A stretch of DNA of 26,991 nucleotides from Pseudomonadota bacterium (GCA_023430775.1 JAEYYY010000186.1:1-26991), one strand, 5' to 3'. Positions 1-12,724 are shown, counted from the first letter of the stretch. Numbers and translations are program-made. The notes: generated by a model not told the origin, from the sequence alone.

Positions 1-99
1 CGCATCGTCGTCACGACCTGGTTCGAGGTGGCGGGGGGCTAGCCGCCGGATCCACCGAGGCCCTAGCTCGACGACCGGGGTCGCGGCAAGCTGCCGCGC

Positions 100-627
100 G
101 TGTTCGCCGTCGGGCCGGCGACCGGGCGGGTGCTCGAGGAGGCGGGCATCCGGGCCGAGGTCGATCCCGACGCCGACGACGGCCAGGGGCTCGCGCGGGT
201 GCTGATCGAGGCGCTCGCGAAGTCGAAGTCGGCGCCGGTGCTGCGCGGCGTGCGGATCCTGGTGCCGCGCGCGGCGGGTGGTCGCCCCGAGCTGCTCGAC
301 GCCTTGGTCTACGCGGGTGCGACGGTCGACGCGATGAGCGTCTACAAGACGTTCCACGCCGACCCCGGCGAGCCGGAGATCCAGGAAGGCCGCAGCGCGC
401 TCGAGGAGGGCGGGGCGCCGATCTGCGTGATGTTCGCTCCGTCGCAAGTAAGTGCGCTCGCCGAGCTGGTGCCGATCGCGAGCATCGCGGCGACGTTCAT
501 CGCGATCGGCGAGACCACCGCGAAAGCCTTGCGCGATGCCGGCGCCAGGCGCGTGGTCGCCTCGCAGCAGCCGACGCCCGAGGGAATAGCCAAGGCCGTC
601 GGCTCGGTGTATCCACCGAAGCCATGA
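100..627 (+). CDS. hemD: Uroporphyrinogen-III synthase (HemD), 5' end missing or damaged
   Basis: HemD closes and rearranges hydroxymethylbilane to uroporphyrinogen III in cytosolic tetrapyrrole synthesis. The open frame starts at a GTG (100) and gives 175 residues, against roughly 250 usual for the family, so the N-terminal part is missing. Family-like elements are FAVGPATGRVLEEAG at the start, VRILVPRAAGGRPELLDAL in the middle and a late IGETTAKALRDAG segment. The same frame continues upstream to base 1 with plausible HemD sequence (RIVVTTW, then RGRGKLPRV just before the GTG). It is broken by TAG at 40-42 and 64-66, so the GTG is probably not the true start. Its stop overlaps the hemB start by 4 bp (ATGA), which supports one haem operon. 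The assignment rests on the weakly conserved HemD pattern plus the hemB neighbour. Confidence 0.82.
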   Translation: MFAVGPATGRVLEEAGIRAEVDPDADDGQGLARVLIEALAKSKSAPVLRGVRILVPRAAGGRPELLDALVYAGATVDAMSVYKTFHADPGEPEIQEGRSALEEGGAPICVMFAPSQVSALAELVPIASIAATFIAIGETTAKALRDAGARRVVASQQPTPEGIAKAVGSVYPPKP

Positions 628-1607
628 ACTACCCCGAGTACCGGCCGCGCCGGATGCGTCGCACCGAGGGCCTTCGCCGGATGGTGCGCGAGACCCGGTT
701 GTCCGTCGACGACTTCGTCTATCCGCTGTTCGTCGTGCCGGGCTCGGGGATCGAGAAGCCGATCAGCTCGCTGCCCGGGCAGTTCAACCTGTCGGTCGAC
801 AAGGCCGTCGACATGGCGGGCCGCGCCGTCGATCTCGGGATCCCGAGCGTCATCCTGTTCGGCATCCCCGAGCACAAGGACGCGGTCGGCAGCGAGGCGT
901 GGAAGGACCAGGGCGTGATCCAGAAGGCGATCCGCGCGATCAAGAAGGCCCACCCGTCGCTGGTCGTCCAGGCCGATGCCTGCTTCTGCGAGTACACCGA
1001 TCACGGCCACTGCGGCGTGCTGGTCGATGGCGAGCTCGATAACGACGCATCGCTCGAGAACCTCGCCCGCGCGGTGACCTCGTACGCGAAGGCGGGCGTC
1101 GATGTCGTCGCGCCGTCGGGCATGCTCGACGGCTTCGTCGGCGCGTGCCGCGACGCGCTCGATCAGGATGGCTTCGAGCAGGTCGCGATCATGGCGTACT
1201 CGGCGAAGTACGCGTCGGCGTACTACGGGCCGTTCCGCGAGGCCGTCGATTCGACGCCGCAGTCCGGCGATCGCAAGGGCCACCAGATGGATCCGGCGAA
1301 CGTCGCCGAGGCGGTGCGCGAGACCGCGATGGACGTCGCCGAGGGCGCCGACATCGTGATGGTCAAGCCGGCGCTGGCGTACCTCGATGTCATCCGCGCG
1401 GTGTCGGACGAGATCAACATGCCCGTCGCCGCCTACAACGTGTCGGGCGAGTACGCGATGATCGAGGCCGCCGCCGAGCGTGGCTGGATCGATCGCGATC
1501 GGATCGTGATGGAGACGCTGACCGGTATCCGCCGCGCCGGCGCCGACATCATCATCACCTATCACGCGCTCCACGCGGCGAAGCTCCTCGCGGCGCAGCG
1601 GCGATGA
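624..1607 (+). CDS. hemB: Porphobilinogen synthase (delta-aminolevulinic acid dehydratase)
   Basis: HemB condenses two 5-aminolevulinate molecules to porphobilinogen, the first common step of tetrapyrrole synthesis, in the cytosol. The 327 residues match the usual family length. The two active-site lysines are K195 in SAKYASAYYGPF and K248 in MVKPALAY. The cysteine-rich metal site CFCEYTDHGHC gives C120, C122 and C130, so this is the zinc-dependent type rather than the aspartate-rich magnesium type. The oligomer and substrate regions are intact (DRKGHQMDPAN near 216-225, YNVSGEYAM near 271-279). The ATG overlaps the hemD stop by 4 bp, and the TGA overlaps the next small gene by 4 bp, so the three are probably translationally coupled. 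No oddity was seen. Confidence 0.97.
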   Translation: MNYPEYRPRRMRRTEGLRRMVRETRLSVDDFVYPLFVVPGSGIEKPISSLPGQFNLSVDKAVDMAGRAVDLGIPSVILFGIPEHKDAVGSEAWKDQGVIQKAIRAIKKAHPSLVVQADACFCEYTDHGHCGVLVDGELDNDASLENLARAVTSYAKAGVDVVAPSGMLDGFVGACRDALDQDGFEQVAIMAYSAKYASAYYGPFREAVDSTPQSGDRKGHQMDPANVAEAVRETAMDVAEGADIVMVKPALAYLDVIRAVSDEINMPVAAYNVSGEYAMIEAAAERGWIDRDRIVMETLTGIRRAGADIIITYHALHAAKLLAAQRR

Positions 1608-1783
1608 TGGTCTACAAGTTCGTCGAGCTGTCGGTGGTCACCGACGAGTCGATCGAGACCTGCGTCAACGAGTGGGTCAAGCAGGGCTGGACGCTCGACA
1701 CCATCCGGTTCGTCGTCACCGAGCACAGCAAGCGACCGGCGATGGCGTTCGTGTCGTTCACTCGCGACGAGAAGCCGGCGTAG
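1604..1783 (+). CDS. Small DUF4177-like protein of unknown function
   Basis: This is a 59-residue protein starting at tandem ATG codons (1604 and 1607). The first ATG overlaps the hemB stop as ATGA, a typical coupled arrangement. The sequence runs YKFVELSVVTDESIE, then NEWVKQGWTLDTI, then AMAFVSFTR. A strand, a helix ending in a GW(T/E)L turn, then strands is the pattern of DUF4177-type small proteins, whose function is unknown. There is no signal peptide or membrane segment. Its last 26 bases overlap the 3' end of the kinase gene on the other strand. It is probably a real gene because of the coupling, the coherent amphipathic pattern and the GW turn. A role in haem synthesis is only suggested by position. 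Confidence 0.75.
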   Translation: MMVYKFVELSVVTDESIETCVNEWVKQGWTLDTIRFVVTEHSKRPAMAFVSFTRDEKPA

Positions 1784-4142
1784 CACCGAGCAGCGTGCTA
1801 TTCGGCGGTGCGCCGCGCAACACGGCGAACACGCGAGCGGCACGCGCTTCGATCAGCTCGCGACCCGCCTTCCATCGCGGCTCGGCCTGATAGCGCGCGA
1901 ACAGCGGACAGCGGTTGGCCCACACCAGGTCGGTGAGGCCGCGCTCGGTGGCGCTCTGGAACGCGGACAAGGCGGCCTCGTGTTGCTCGCACAGGGCGGC
2001 GAGCTCGATCGCGCGCTGAAACACCGTGAGCTGCATCCGCTTGGGCCGCTCGGGGCTCATCAGCTGTGCGAGCGTGGCGTCCCACAGCACGCGATCGAAC
2101 ACCCGCTCGGAACGCCAGCGCCGGACGACCGTCGCGATCTCGTTGCCGAAGGCGGGGAGCCGCGAATTGGGATCATCGAGCATGGTCCCGAGCGCGTCGA
2201 GATCGCCGCGCCAGATCGCGAGGCGCATGGCGAGCATGGTCCCGAACTGGATCACCGCGATATCAGCATGAGAGAGGAGCTCGCCGACCAGGCGGTTCGC
2301 GTCCTCCCAGCGAGCGTCCATCGCATCGAGGCGCGCGATGTCGGAGATGATGATCGTGCGCCGCGTCGGATCCAGGGACATCGCGGTCTCGAGGTGCTGG
2401 CGGCCGATCAGGCTCGGATCGACCTCGATCAGCAGGCGGCCCAGCATCTCGTGCGCGAGCGCGTTCATCGGCGCGCGCTCGAGACCGATCCGCAGATCGT
2501 GCGCGCTGGCCTCGAGCTCGCCGAGGTTCCAGTGCAGCTGCGACGCGGCGAGATAGGCCTCGGGATGATCGAGGGCGAGCCCGCGCTCCACCGCGCGCCG
2601 CGCCTTGTCGAGCAGCTCGGGCTTGTTCAGCTTGGCCCACGCGAACACCGACGCGCAGGCGAGCAGGCCCGCGATCTGCGGCGAGTCCGGCGCGATCTGG
2701 GTGGCCTCCTCGAGCAGCTTGCTGGCCGCCAGCGCGTGGTCGCCCCAGAACCGGCGCAGCTCTGCTCGCGCCCGGAGATAGAGCTCGACCGCGCGCGGAT
2801 CGGTGGGCACCGAGTGCCGGTTGCTGGCGCGGCTCGACAGCGCCTCGACGATCGCGCGCCCGAGCTGATCGCCGATCGCCAGCACCTCGGCCTCCGTGCA
2901 GTCGATCCGGTGCGCCCAGATCTGGAACCCGTCGGCGACGCCGACCAGCCGCGCCGCGATGCGCAGCCCGCTCGGCGTGCGCCGCACCGAGCCCGACACC
3001 ACGTGATCGACGCCGAGCTCGCGCCCGGCCTCGCGCGGATCGAGCCGGCGAGCGTCGATCGATCCGGCGGGACGGACGCGCAGACCCTTCGAGGTCGACA
3101 GCATGTCGATCAGGTCCTCGCGCATGCCATCGGCGAGGTACTCGTCCTCGGCGCTGGCGGTCAGCGGCAGCACCGCGATCGTCGATTCCTCGTCGGGCGG
3201 CGCGATCCCGCGACCGCTCCCGGTGGTCACCGCCGGCGCCATCTGCGTCGGCCCGGTGGCCGCGACGGCGCTCGCGCTGGTCAGCGCGGCGAGCCGCGCG
3301 CCGACGTCGGTCGCCGACACCGGGCGCTGCGCCGGATCGACGGCGAGCAAGCTCTCGACGATCGCGACGAAGCCCGGCGGCAGTCCGGGCACCCGCAGCG
3401 GCTGCATCGGCTGGGTCGCGATCGCGACCGCGATCGCGATCGGGTTGTCGCCGGCCCACGGCCTGAGGCCGCTGGCGAGCTCGTAGAGCATGACGCCGAG
3501 CGAGAACAGATCGGAGCGCGCGTCGGTCGTGCGGCCGGCGAGCTGCTCGGGGGCCATGTAGCGCGGCGTGCCGACCACCATCCCGGTCTGGGTGACGTTG
3601 CCCTGGGTGTCGTCGGCGCCGCGCGCGATGCCGAAATCGGTGAGCACCGCCCGCTTCGTCGCGCGCTCGACCAGTACGTTGTCGGGCTTGAGATCGCGAT
3701 GCACGACGCCCTTGTCGTGCGCGGCCGCGAGCCCGCGACAGATCTGGATCGCGATCTGCTGGAGCTCCGGCCACGGCATCGGCTTGCCGAGCGCGCTCGC
3801 CAGCGAGTCGCCGAGGACGAGCTCCATCGTCAAGAACTTCTCGCCGTTCGCGGTCTCGCCGATGTCGAACATCCGCGCGATGTTCTCGTGCTGGATCTTG
3901 CGGGTCAGCCGGACCTCGCGACGGAACCGCGCGAGCGATTCGTCGTCGAGATCGCCGCGCAGCATCTTCAACGCGACGTTCTCGCCCAGCTCCGTGTCGG
4001 TGACCTCGTAGACGCGGCCCATGCCACCACCGCCGAGCCAGCGCACGATCTGGTAGCGCCCGGCGACCAGCGCGGGAAGCGCCGCTGCGGTCTCGGCGGT
4101 GTACGGCGAACCGGCGACGGTGTCGTCATCTCCAGCGGGCAA
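1758..4142 (-). CDS. Ser/Thr protein kinase with TolB-like domain and TPR tail
   Basis: This is a predicted cytosolic eukaryote-type kinase of 794 residues. The catalytic domain spans about 29-285: glycine loop LGGGGMGRVY (36-45), VALK lysine K59, HRDLKPDN (148-155), DFG (169-171) and GTPRYMAPEQ (191-200), so it should be active. An Ala/Thr/Pro linker leads to a TolB-like/adenylate-cyclase-associated N-type domain at about 318-440 (TIAVLPLTAS, LADGMREDLIDMLS, LGVDHVVSGSVRR). Helical TPR-type repeats then run to the end (for example RAVERGLALDHPEAYLAAS and GRLLIEVDPSL). No transmembrane segment is obvious. The only sensible start is a TTG at 4142; the next in-frame start would cut into the kinase fold. 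A TACGCT hexamer lies 7 nt upstream. Substrate unknown. It is divergent from the peptide gene at 4314. Confidence 0.92.
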   Translation of the reverse strand: MPAGDDDTVAGSPYTAETAAALPALVAGRYQIVRWLGGGGMGRVYEVTDTELGENVALKMLRGDLDDESLARFRREVRLTRKIQHENIARMFDIGETANGEKFLTMELVLGDSLASALGKPMPWPELQQIAIQICRGLAAAHDKGVVHRDLKPDNVLVERATKRAVLTDFGIARGADDTQGNVTQTGMVVGTPRYMAPEQLAGRTTDARSDLFSLGVMLYELASGLRPWAGDNPIAIAVAIATQPMQPLRVPGLPPGFVAIVESLLAVDPAQRPVSATDVGARLAALTSASAVAATGPTQMAPAVTTGSGRGIAPPDEESTIAVLPLTASAEDEYLADGMREDLIDMLSTSKGLRVRPAGSIDARRLDPREAGRELGVDHVVSGSVRRTPSGLRIAARLVGVADGFQIWAHRIDCTEAEVLAIGDQLGRAIVEALSSRASNRHSVPTDPRAVELYLRARAELRRFWGDHALAASKLLEEATQIAPDSPQIAGLLACASVFAWAKLNKPELLDKARRAVERGLALDHPEAYLAASQLHWNLGELEASAHDLRIGLERAPMNALAHEMLGRLLIEVDPSLIGRQHLETAMSLDPTRRTIIISDIARLDAMDARWEDANRLVGELLSHADIAVIQFGTMLAMRLAIWRGDLDALGTMLDDPNSRLPAFGNEIATVVRRWRSERVFDRVLWDATLAQLMSPERPKRMQLTVFQRAIELAALCEQHEAALSAFQSATERGLTDLVWANRCPLFARYQAEPRWKAGRELIEARAARVFAVLRGAPPNSTLLGATPASRRE

Positions 4143-4269
4143 CAGCTGGAGCGTACCATCGGCCCACGATCGGCGGACCTGCCGGGCTTTTGCGTTCCGC
4201 GCGCTTCACCTGAGTCCTGCCGAACGCGCGGGCGGCGCGCTATCCGGGCGAACCCGCGAGGCTTCGCGC

Positions 4270-4285
4270 TGGCCTTGCAGCTGCA
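4270..4285 (+). promoter_or_regulatory. Candidate sigma-54 (-24/-12) promoter for the GG-leader peptide
   Basis: The segment TGGCCTTGCAGCTGCA has GG at 4271-4272 and GC at 4283-4284, separated by exactly 10 nt. It starts TGGC and ends TGCA, as the -24/-12 consensus requires. The AC after TGGC and the first T of TTGC are not matched. Transcription would start near 4296, leaving a short leader that contains the Shine-Dalgarno at 4301. It also contains the palindrome TGCAGCTGCA (4276-4285), which could instead be a repressor site. The assignment is inferred from pattern and geometry. Confidence 0.45.
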
Positions 4286-4300
4286 CTACCGGTGCGGCGA

Positions 4301-4306
4301 AAGGAG
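4301..4306 (+). promoter_or_regulatory. Strong Shine-Dalgarno deciding the start of the peptide gene
   Basis: AAGGAG (4301-4306) lies 7 nt before the ATG at 4314. It is one of the two clearest ribosome-binding sites in the window, and it fixes the start of the short peptide rather than any of the upstream in-frame codons. Confidence 0.75.
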
Positions 4307-4313
4307 ACTGCAG

Positions 4314-4520
4314 ATGTCGAAACCCGAGGCCATCACCGAGATCGATCTCGAGACCGTCAGCGGCGGACGCCGGATGCTGTTCGGCGCACAGGGCGGCAGC
4401 TTCGCGCCGGGCATGTTCCCGCGCTTCCGCCAGATGGCGCAGGGCACGTGGATGCAGTCTCGTCAGGCCGGCATCGCCGCGCGCATGGGCGGTGGCTGTC
4501 CCGGCGGGCAGTGCGGCTGA
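4314..4520 (+). CDS. Small peptide with double-glycine leader (bacteriocin/RiPP-like precursor candidate)
   Basis: This is a 68-residue peptide. Residues 1-18 (MSKPEAITEIDLETVSGG) look like a double-glycine leader: an acidic amphipathic stretch with I, L and V at the spacing seen before the GG cleavage site of peptides exported by C39-peptidase ABC transporters. Cleavage after G18 would release a basic, glycine- and methionine-rich 50-residue core ending GGGCPGGQCG, with cysteines C62 and C67 five residues apart. Such a core could carry a disulfide or thioether. A strong Shine-Dalgarno and a candidate sigma-54 promoter precede it. It stands alone: no C39 transporter, cyclase or lanthionine enzyme is in the window, and its stop is only 4 bp from the end of the opposing acyltransferase gene. 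It could be a bacteriocin, a signalling peptide or an unrelated small protein. No exact family is recognised. Confidence 0.72.
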   Translation: MSKPEAITEIDLETVSGGRRMLFGAQGGSFAPGMFPRFRQMAQGTWMQSRQAGIAARMGGGCPGGQCG

Positions 4521-4524
4521 AGAC

Positions 4525-5421
4525 CTACGAGCGGCCTTCGCGCGCGTAGACCTTGCCGACCGGGCGATTGTTGAGCCACCGCTGATCGTCGTCGGGAATC
4601 TCGCCGGTGCGCAGCTTGCGGCGCAGCTCCTTCTCGGTCTCCATCAGCTTGCCGACCTCGGTCATGAAGCGATCCGCGCACTTCTTGTAGAGCGTCGGCC
4701 GCGGCTTCTCGGCGGCGAGATCCGCATACTCGACCGGCTTGCCGAACACGGTGATCACGGCGTGGTCGCGCTTGGCATCCTTGCCGAAGTTCCACTTGAT
4801 GTCCTCGACGATGTTGTTGCCGAGGCCATGGATGAACACCGGCACGACGACCGGCTTGCCGACCAGCGCGAGCTTGCCGACGCCGGGCTGCGCGGGCAGG
4901 AACTTGTACGGATCGGGGCCCTTGCCGCGCGTGCCCTCGGGGTGCATGCCGAGGACGTTGCCGGGCCGCTGAAGGATCTCGACCATCTTGTCGAGCGCCT
5001 CGTCATTGAGGGCCCGGCGCTCGGCCTGGCGATAGATCGGCGGATACATCGCGCCGCCCGCGATCGCGGCGTTGACGACGATGCCGAGGGGCTGGTCGTA
5101 GAAGAAGTTGCTACGCACCGGGAAGAACAACCGCTTCGCCCAGTGGACCGGCCCCATGTAGCAGGCGAGCAGCATCGCGTACTGGTCGAAGAAGCTGCGA
5201 TGGTTCGACACCAGCATCACGCCGGTCTCGGGCTGGAGCGCCATCATGTCGTCGAGCCCCTCGACCAGCATCCGGTTGGCGAGGCAGGCGCGGACCCACG
5301 CGTACGACACCCCGCGGAGGAACTGGGTCTGCAGCCACTTGCCCTGCGTGGTCTCGTTGCTGGCCTCGGCGAACCGGAGCGCGAGCCGCTCGACGCGAGA
5401 GAGAGGAAGATCCTCGGACAT
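4525..5421 (-). CDS. 1-acyl-sn-glycerol-3-phosphate acyltransferase family protein (PlsC-like)
   Basis: This membrane-associated acyltransferase probably transfers an acyl chain to lysophosphatidate or a related lipid acceptor. The 298-residue form contains the family catalytic motif NHRSFFD (H74, D79; H-x4-D), the acceptor-binding motif HPEGTR (160-165) and a later VPVFIHGLGN block. The frame is open further upstream to 5568, but the Arg-rich translation there lacks domain character and would run over the nuo promoter. I therefore take the ATG at 5421, giving MSEDLPLSRVERLALRF. The C-terminus is charged and helical. Its stop TAG (4525-4527) lies 4 bp from the end of the peptide gene. The gene stands alone and is divergent from the nuo operon. 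The precise acceptor cannot be read from the sequence. Confidence 0.9.
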   Translation of the reverse strand: MSEDLPLSRVERLALRFAEASNETTQGKWLQTQFLRGVSYAWVRACLANRMLVEGLDDMMALQPETGVMLVSNHRSFFDQYAMLLACYMGPVHWAKRLFFPVRSNFFYDQPLGIVVNAAIAGGAMYPPIYRQAERRALNDEALDKMVEILQRPGNVLGMHPEGTRGKGPDPYKFLPAQPGVGKLALVGKPVVVPVFIHGLGNNIVEDIKWNFGKDAKRDHAVITVFGKPVEYADLAAEKPRPTLYKKCADRFMTEVGKLMETEKELRRKLRTGEIPDDDQRWLNNRPVGKVYAREGRS

Positions 5422-5493
5422 GGCGCGACGAATTACCACGTCTTGGGCCACGGCCGCCCCCCGATCCCCGTGCTCGATAAATGCCCGCGTCGA

Positions 5494-5523
5494 TTGACGT
5501 AAGCGCAGCGGGAGCCCTATTTT
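5494..5523 (+). promoter_or_regulatory. Predicted sigma-70-type promoter of the nuo operon
   Basis: TTGACG (5494-5499; 5 of 6 matches to the -35 consensus) and TATTTT (5518-5523; 4 of 6 to the -10) are separated by 18 nt; the alternative CTATTT gives 17. Transcription would begin around 5530, giving a leader of about 46 nt before nuoE at 5576. The site is locally AT-rich in otherwise very GC-rich DNA. Confidence 0.5.
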
Positions 5524-5537
5524 TCGCCCGCCTGCGC
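5503..5537. repeat. Inverted repeat flanking the nuo -10 element (possible operator)
   Basis: The left arm GCGCAGCGGG (5503-5512) matches the right arm CCCGCCTGCGC (5527-5537) in inverted orientation, with one bulged C. The 14-nt centre contains the predicted -10 element, so a dimeric regulator bound here would cover the promoter. The RNA copy could also fold near the 5' end. Confidence 0.4.
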
Positions 5538-5575
5538 GGCGTTTATCGCCGTCTGGCAGCCAGGGCAACCACTCG

Positions 5576-6087
5576 ATGTCACTCGAATTCTCGGTCGAAG
5601 CTCAGAAGAAGATCGCGGCTCTGTGTGAACGCTACGCGGTGTCGGGCACCAAGCAGCCGGTCGTCATGGCCGCGCTGCACCTCGCGCAGAAGGAGCACGG
5701 TCATCTCTCGGATGACGCGCTGAAGCTCGTCGCGCGCACGCTCGACCTGCCGTACGCCCACGTCTACGGCGTCGCCACCTTCTACACGATGTACCGCCGC
5801 GAACCTGGCGGGAAAACCACCATCCGCATGTGCACGAACATCTCGTGCATGTTGCGTCGCGGCTACGAGGTGCTCGACGCGTTCGAGAAGACGCTCGGCA
5901 TCAAGAAGAACTCGGTGACGCCCGACAAGCAGTTCCACCTGGTCGAGGAGGAGTGCATCGCGGCGTGCGCGAACGCGCCGTGCGCGGTGGTCGGCACCAA
6001 GTATTACCTCGACATCACGCCGGATCAGGTCCCGCAGATCGTCGAGGAGCTCAAGCGCAACCCGAAGCCCGAAGGCGAGGTGGTGTG

Positions 6088-6088
<1 letters not shown>
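5576..6088 (+). CDS. nuoE: NADH-quinone oxidoreductase subunit E (24 kDa, [2Fe-2S])
   Basis: NuoE is a peripheral-arm subunit of complex I on the cytoplasmic side and carries the N1a [2Fe-2S] cluster next to NuoF. The 170 residues fit the family. The thioredoxin-like fold has the four cluster cysteines C86 and C91 (MCTNISCMLRRG) and C127 and C131 (EECIAACANAPC), with an additional C136. The preceding LPYAHVYGVATFYTMY segment is typical. It is the first gene of the operon, about 46 nt downstream of the predicted start site. Its TGA shares one base with the nuoF ATG (TGATG at 6086-6090). No strong Shine-Dalgarno is visible. Confidence 0.97.
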
Positions 6089-7415
<1,327 letters not shown>

Positions 7416-7419
<4 letters not shown>

Positions 7420-8180
7420 TGAGGTGGTTCTTCGTTTTGCTCACCGCCGTCTGCCTGTGGGGCGCGGCGAGTGCGGTGACCTCGTCGATCGCCGAGGCGC
7501 AACCAGCAGGTGCGCGACCGGCCACGAAGGTCGAGATCAAGAAGGACACGTCGCGGTCGACGCCGCATGGCGACCGGATGGAGAACAAGCCGTCGAGCGG
7601 TCAGCCCGGCATGGCGCTGCTGTTCTGGGGCTTCGCGGCGGCCACGATCGGCGGTGCGCTGTTCGTGATCACGCGGCGCAACCTGATCGCCGCCGTCATG
7701 GGCATGGTCGGCAGCTTCCTCGGGATCAGCGCCGTGTACATGATGCTGTACGCGCACTTCATCTCGGTGATCCAGATGCTGGTCTACGCCGGCGCGATCA
7801 TGGTGCTGTTCGTGTTCGTCATCATGATCCTGAACCGACCGGAGGACGAGCCGGTCGCGCCGTCGGGACGAGCCGGGCAGGCGATCGGCGGGCTCGCCAT
7901 CGTCTACCTGGTGTTCCGGCTGGTGATGCTGCTCGTCAACGTCAAGCCGCCGAGCCCGGCCGCCCTCGAGGCACCGGCGCAGGTACAGTTGCCGAACATC
8001 GGCCAGCAGGTCGGCGAGAAGGTCGACTGGGGCGGCGTAAAGGCCGTCGGCATGGATCTGTTCGGACCGGGCCTGTTCCCGTTCGAGGCCATCTCGATCT
8101 TGCTGCTGGTCGCCGTGGTCGGCGCGATCGCGATCGCCAGGCCACTGAAAGACGATAACGAGGAAGGCGGTGCTGCATGA
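7416..8180 (+). CDS. nuoJ: NADH-quinone oxidoreductase subunit J with N-terminal extension
   Basis: NuoJ is a membrane subunit of the complex I proton channel. The canonical part starts around residue 66 (MALLFWGFAAATIGGALF) and has five predicted membrane helices (about 66-86, 90-108, 112-138, 152-176 and 222-242). It includes the conserved AVYMMLYAHFISVIQMLVYAG-type third-helix region (106-126, partly quoted). Before it lies an unusual 65-residue addition. Residues 1-20 (MMRWFFVLLTAVCLWGAASA) look like a Sec signal peptide, followed by a hydrophilic Ala/Lys/Pro-rich stretch. The ATG at 7416 overlaps the nuoF stop by 4 bp, and the stop overlaps nuoK by 4 bp, so the long form is favoured by coupling. 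An internal start at the ATG of M66 (7611) cannot be excluded. Confidence 0.94.
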
Positions 8181-8497
8181 GCGGCATCCTGTTCAACATC
8201 AGCTACGCGCACTTCCTGGTGCTCGCGGCGGTGCTGTTCCTGATCGGCGTGATCGGCGTGCTGGTACGCCGCAACGCGCTGATCATCCTGATGAGCGTCG
8301 AGCTGATGCTCAATGCCGCCAACATGACGCTGCTGACCTTCGCGCGCATGTGGGGTGACCTGTCGGGTCACACGTTCGCCCTGATCGTGATCGCGGTGGC
8401 TGCAGCGGAAGCTGCGGTCGGTCTCGCGATCGTGGTTGCCGTGTTCCGCGGCAGACGCAACGTCGACGTCGATCGACTCACCACGCTCAGGCACTAA
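8177..8497 (+). CDS. nuoK: NADH-quinone oxidoreductase subunit K
   Basis: NuoK is a small three-helix membrane subunit that contributes to proton translocation beside NuoJ and NuoN. The 106 residues match the family. The two conserved intramembrane glutamates are present: E42 in LMSVELMLNAAN and E78 in AAAEAAVGLAIVV. The ATG overlaps the nuoJ stop by 4 bp, and 3 bp separate its TAA from the nuoL ATG. No oddity apart from a slightly longer basic C-terminus (RGRRNVDVDRL). Confidence 0.97.
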   Translation: MSGILFNISYAHFLVLAAVLFLIGVIGVLVRRNALIILMSVELMLNAANMTLLTFARMWGDLSGHTFALIVIAVAAAEAAVGLAIVVAVFRGRRNVDVDRLTTLRH

Positions 8498-8500
8498 GCC

Positions 8501-12720
<4,220 letters not shown>

Positions 12721-12724
<4 letters not shown>

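Noticed and set aside
1980..4313. A long plus-strand open frame across the first kinase gene running into the peptide gene
   Set aside because: The kinase on the minus strand has complete catalytic motifs. The plus-strand translation is His/Arg/Asp-rich noise; only the last 69 codons (from 4314) have a Shine-Dalgarno and peptide character.
4525..4549. Hairpin at the peptide/acyltransferase junction (CTACG...CGTAG, 9-bp imperfect stem)
   Set aside because: It has no T-run on either strand and lies within coding sequence; the stem is easily found by chance at this GC content. Not called as a terminator.
5518..5524. T-rich run as an intrinsic terminator
   Set aside because: No hairpin directly precedes it on the relevant strand, and it fits better as the -10 of the nuo promoter. 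The nearby inverted repeat surrounds it instead of preceding it.
5553..5567. Second sigma-54-like site (TGGCAG...GGCA) before nuoE
   Set aside because: The GG-to-GC spacing is 8 nt, not the required 10.
5422..5568. Upstream extension of the acyltransferase reading frame
   Set aside because: The added 49 residues are Arg/Gly-rich, lack family similarity and would overlap the predicted nuo promoter. ATG 5421 gives a normal N-terminus.
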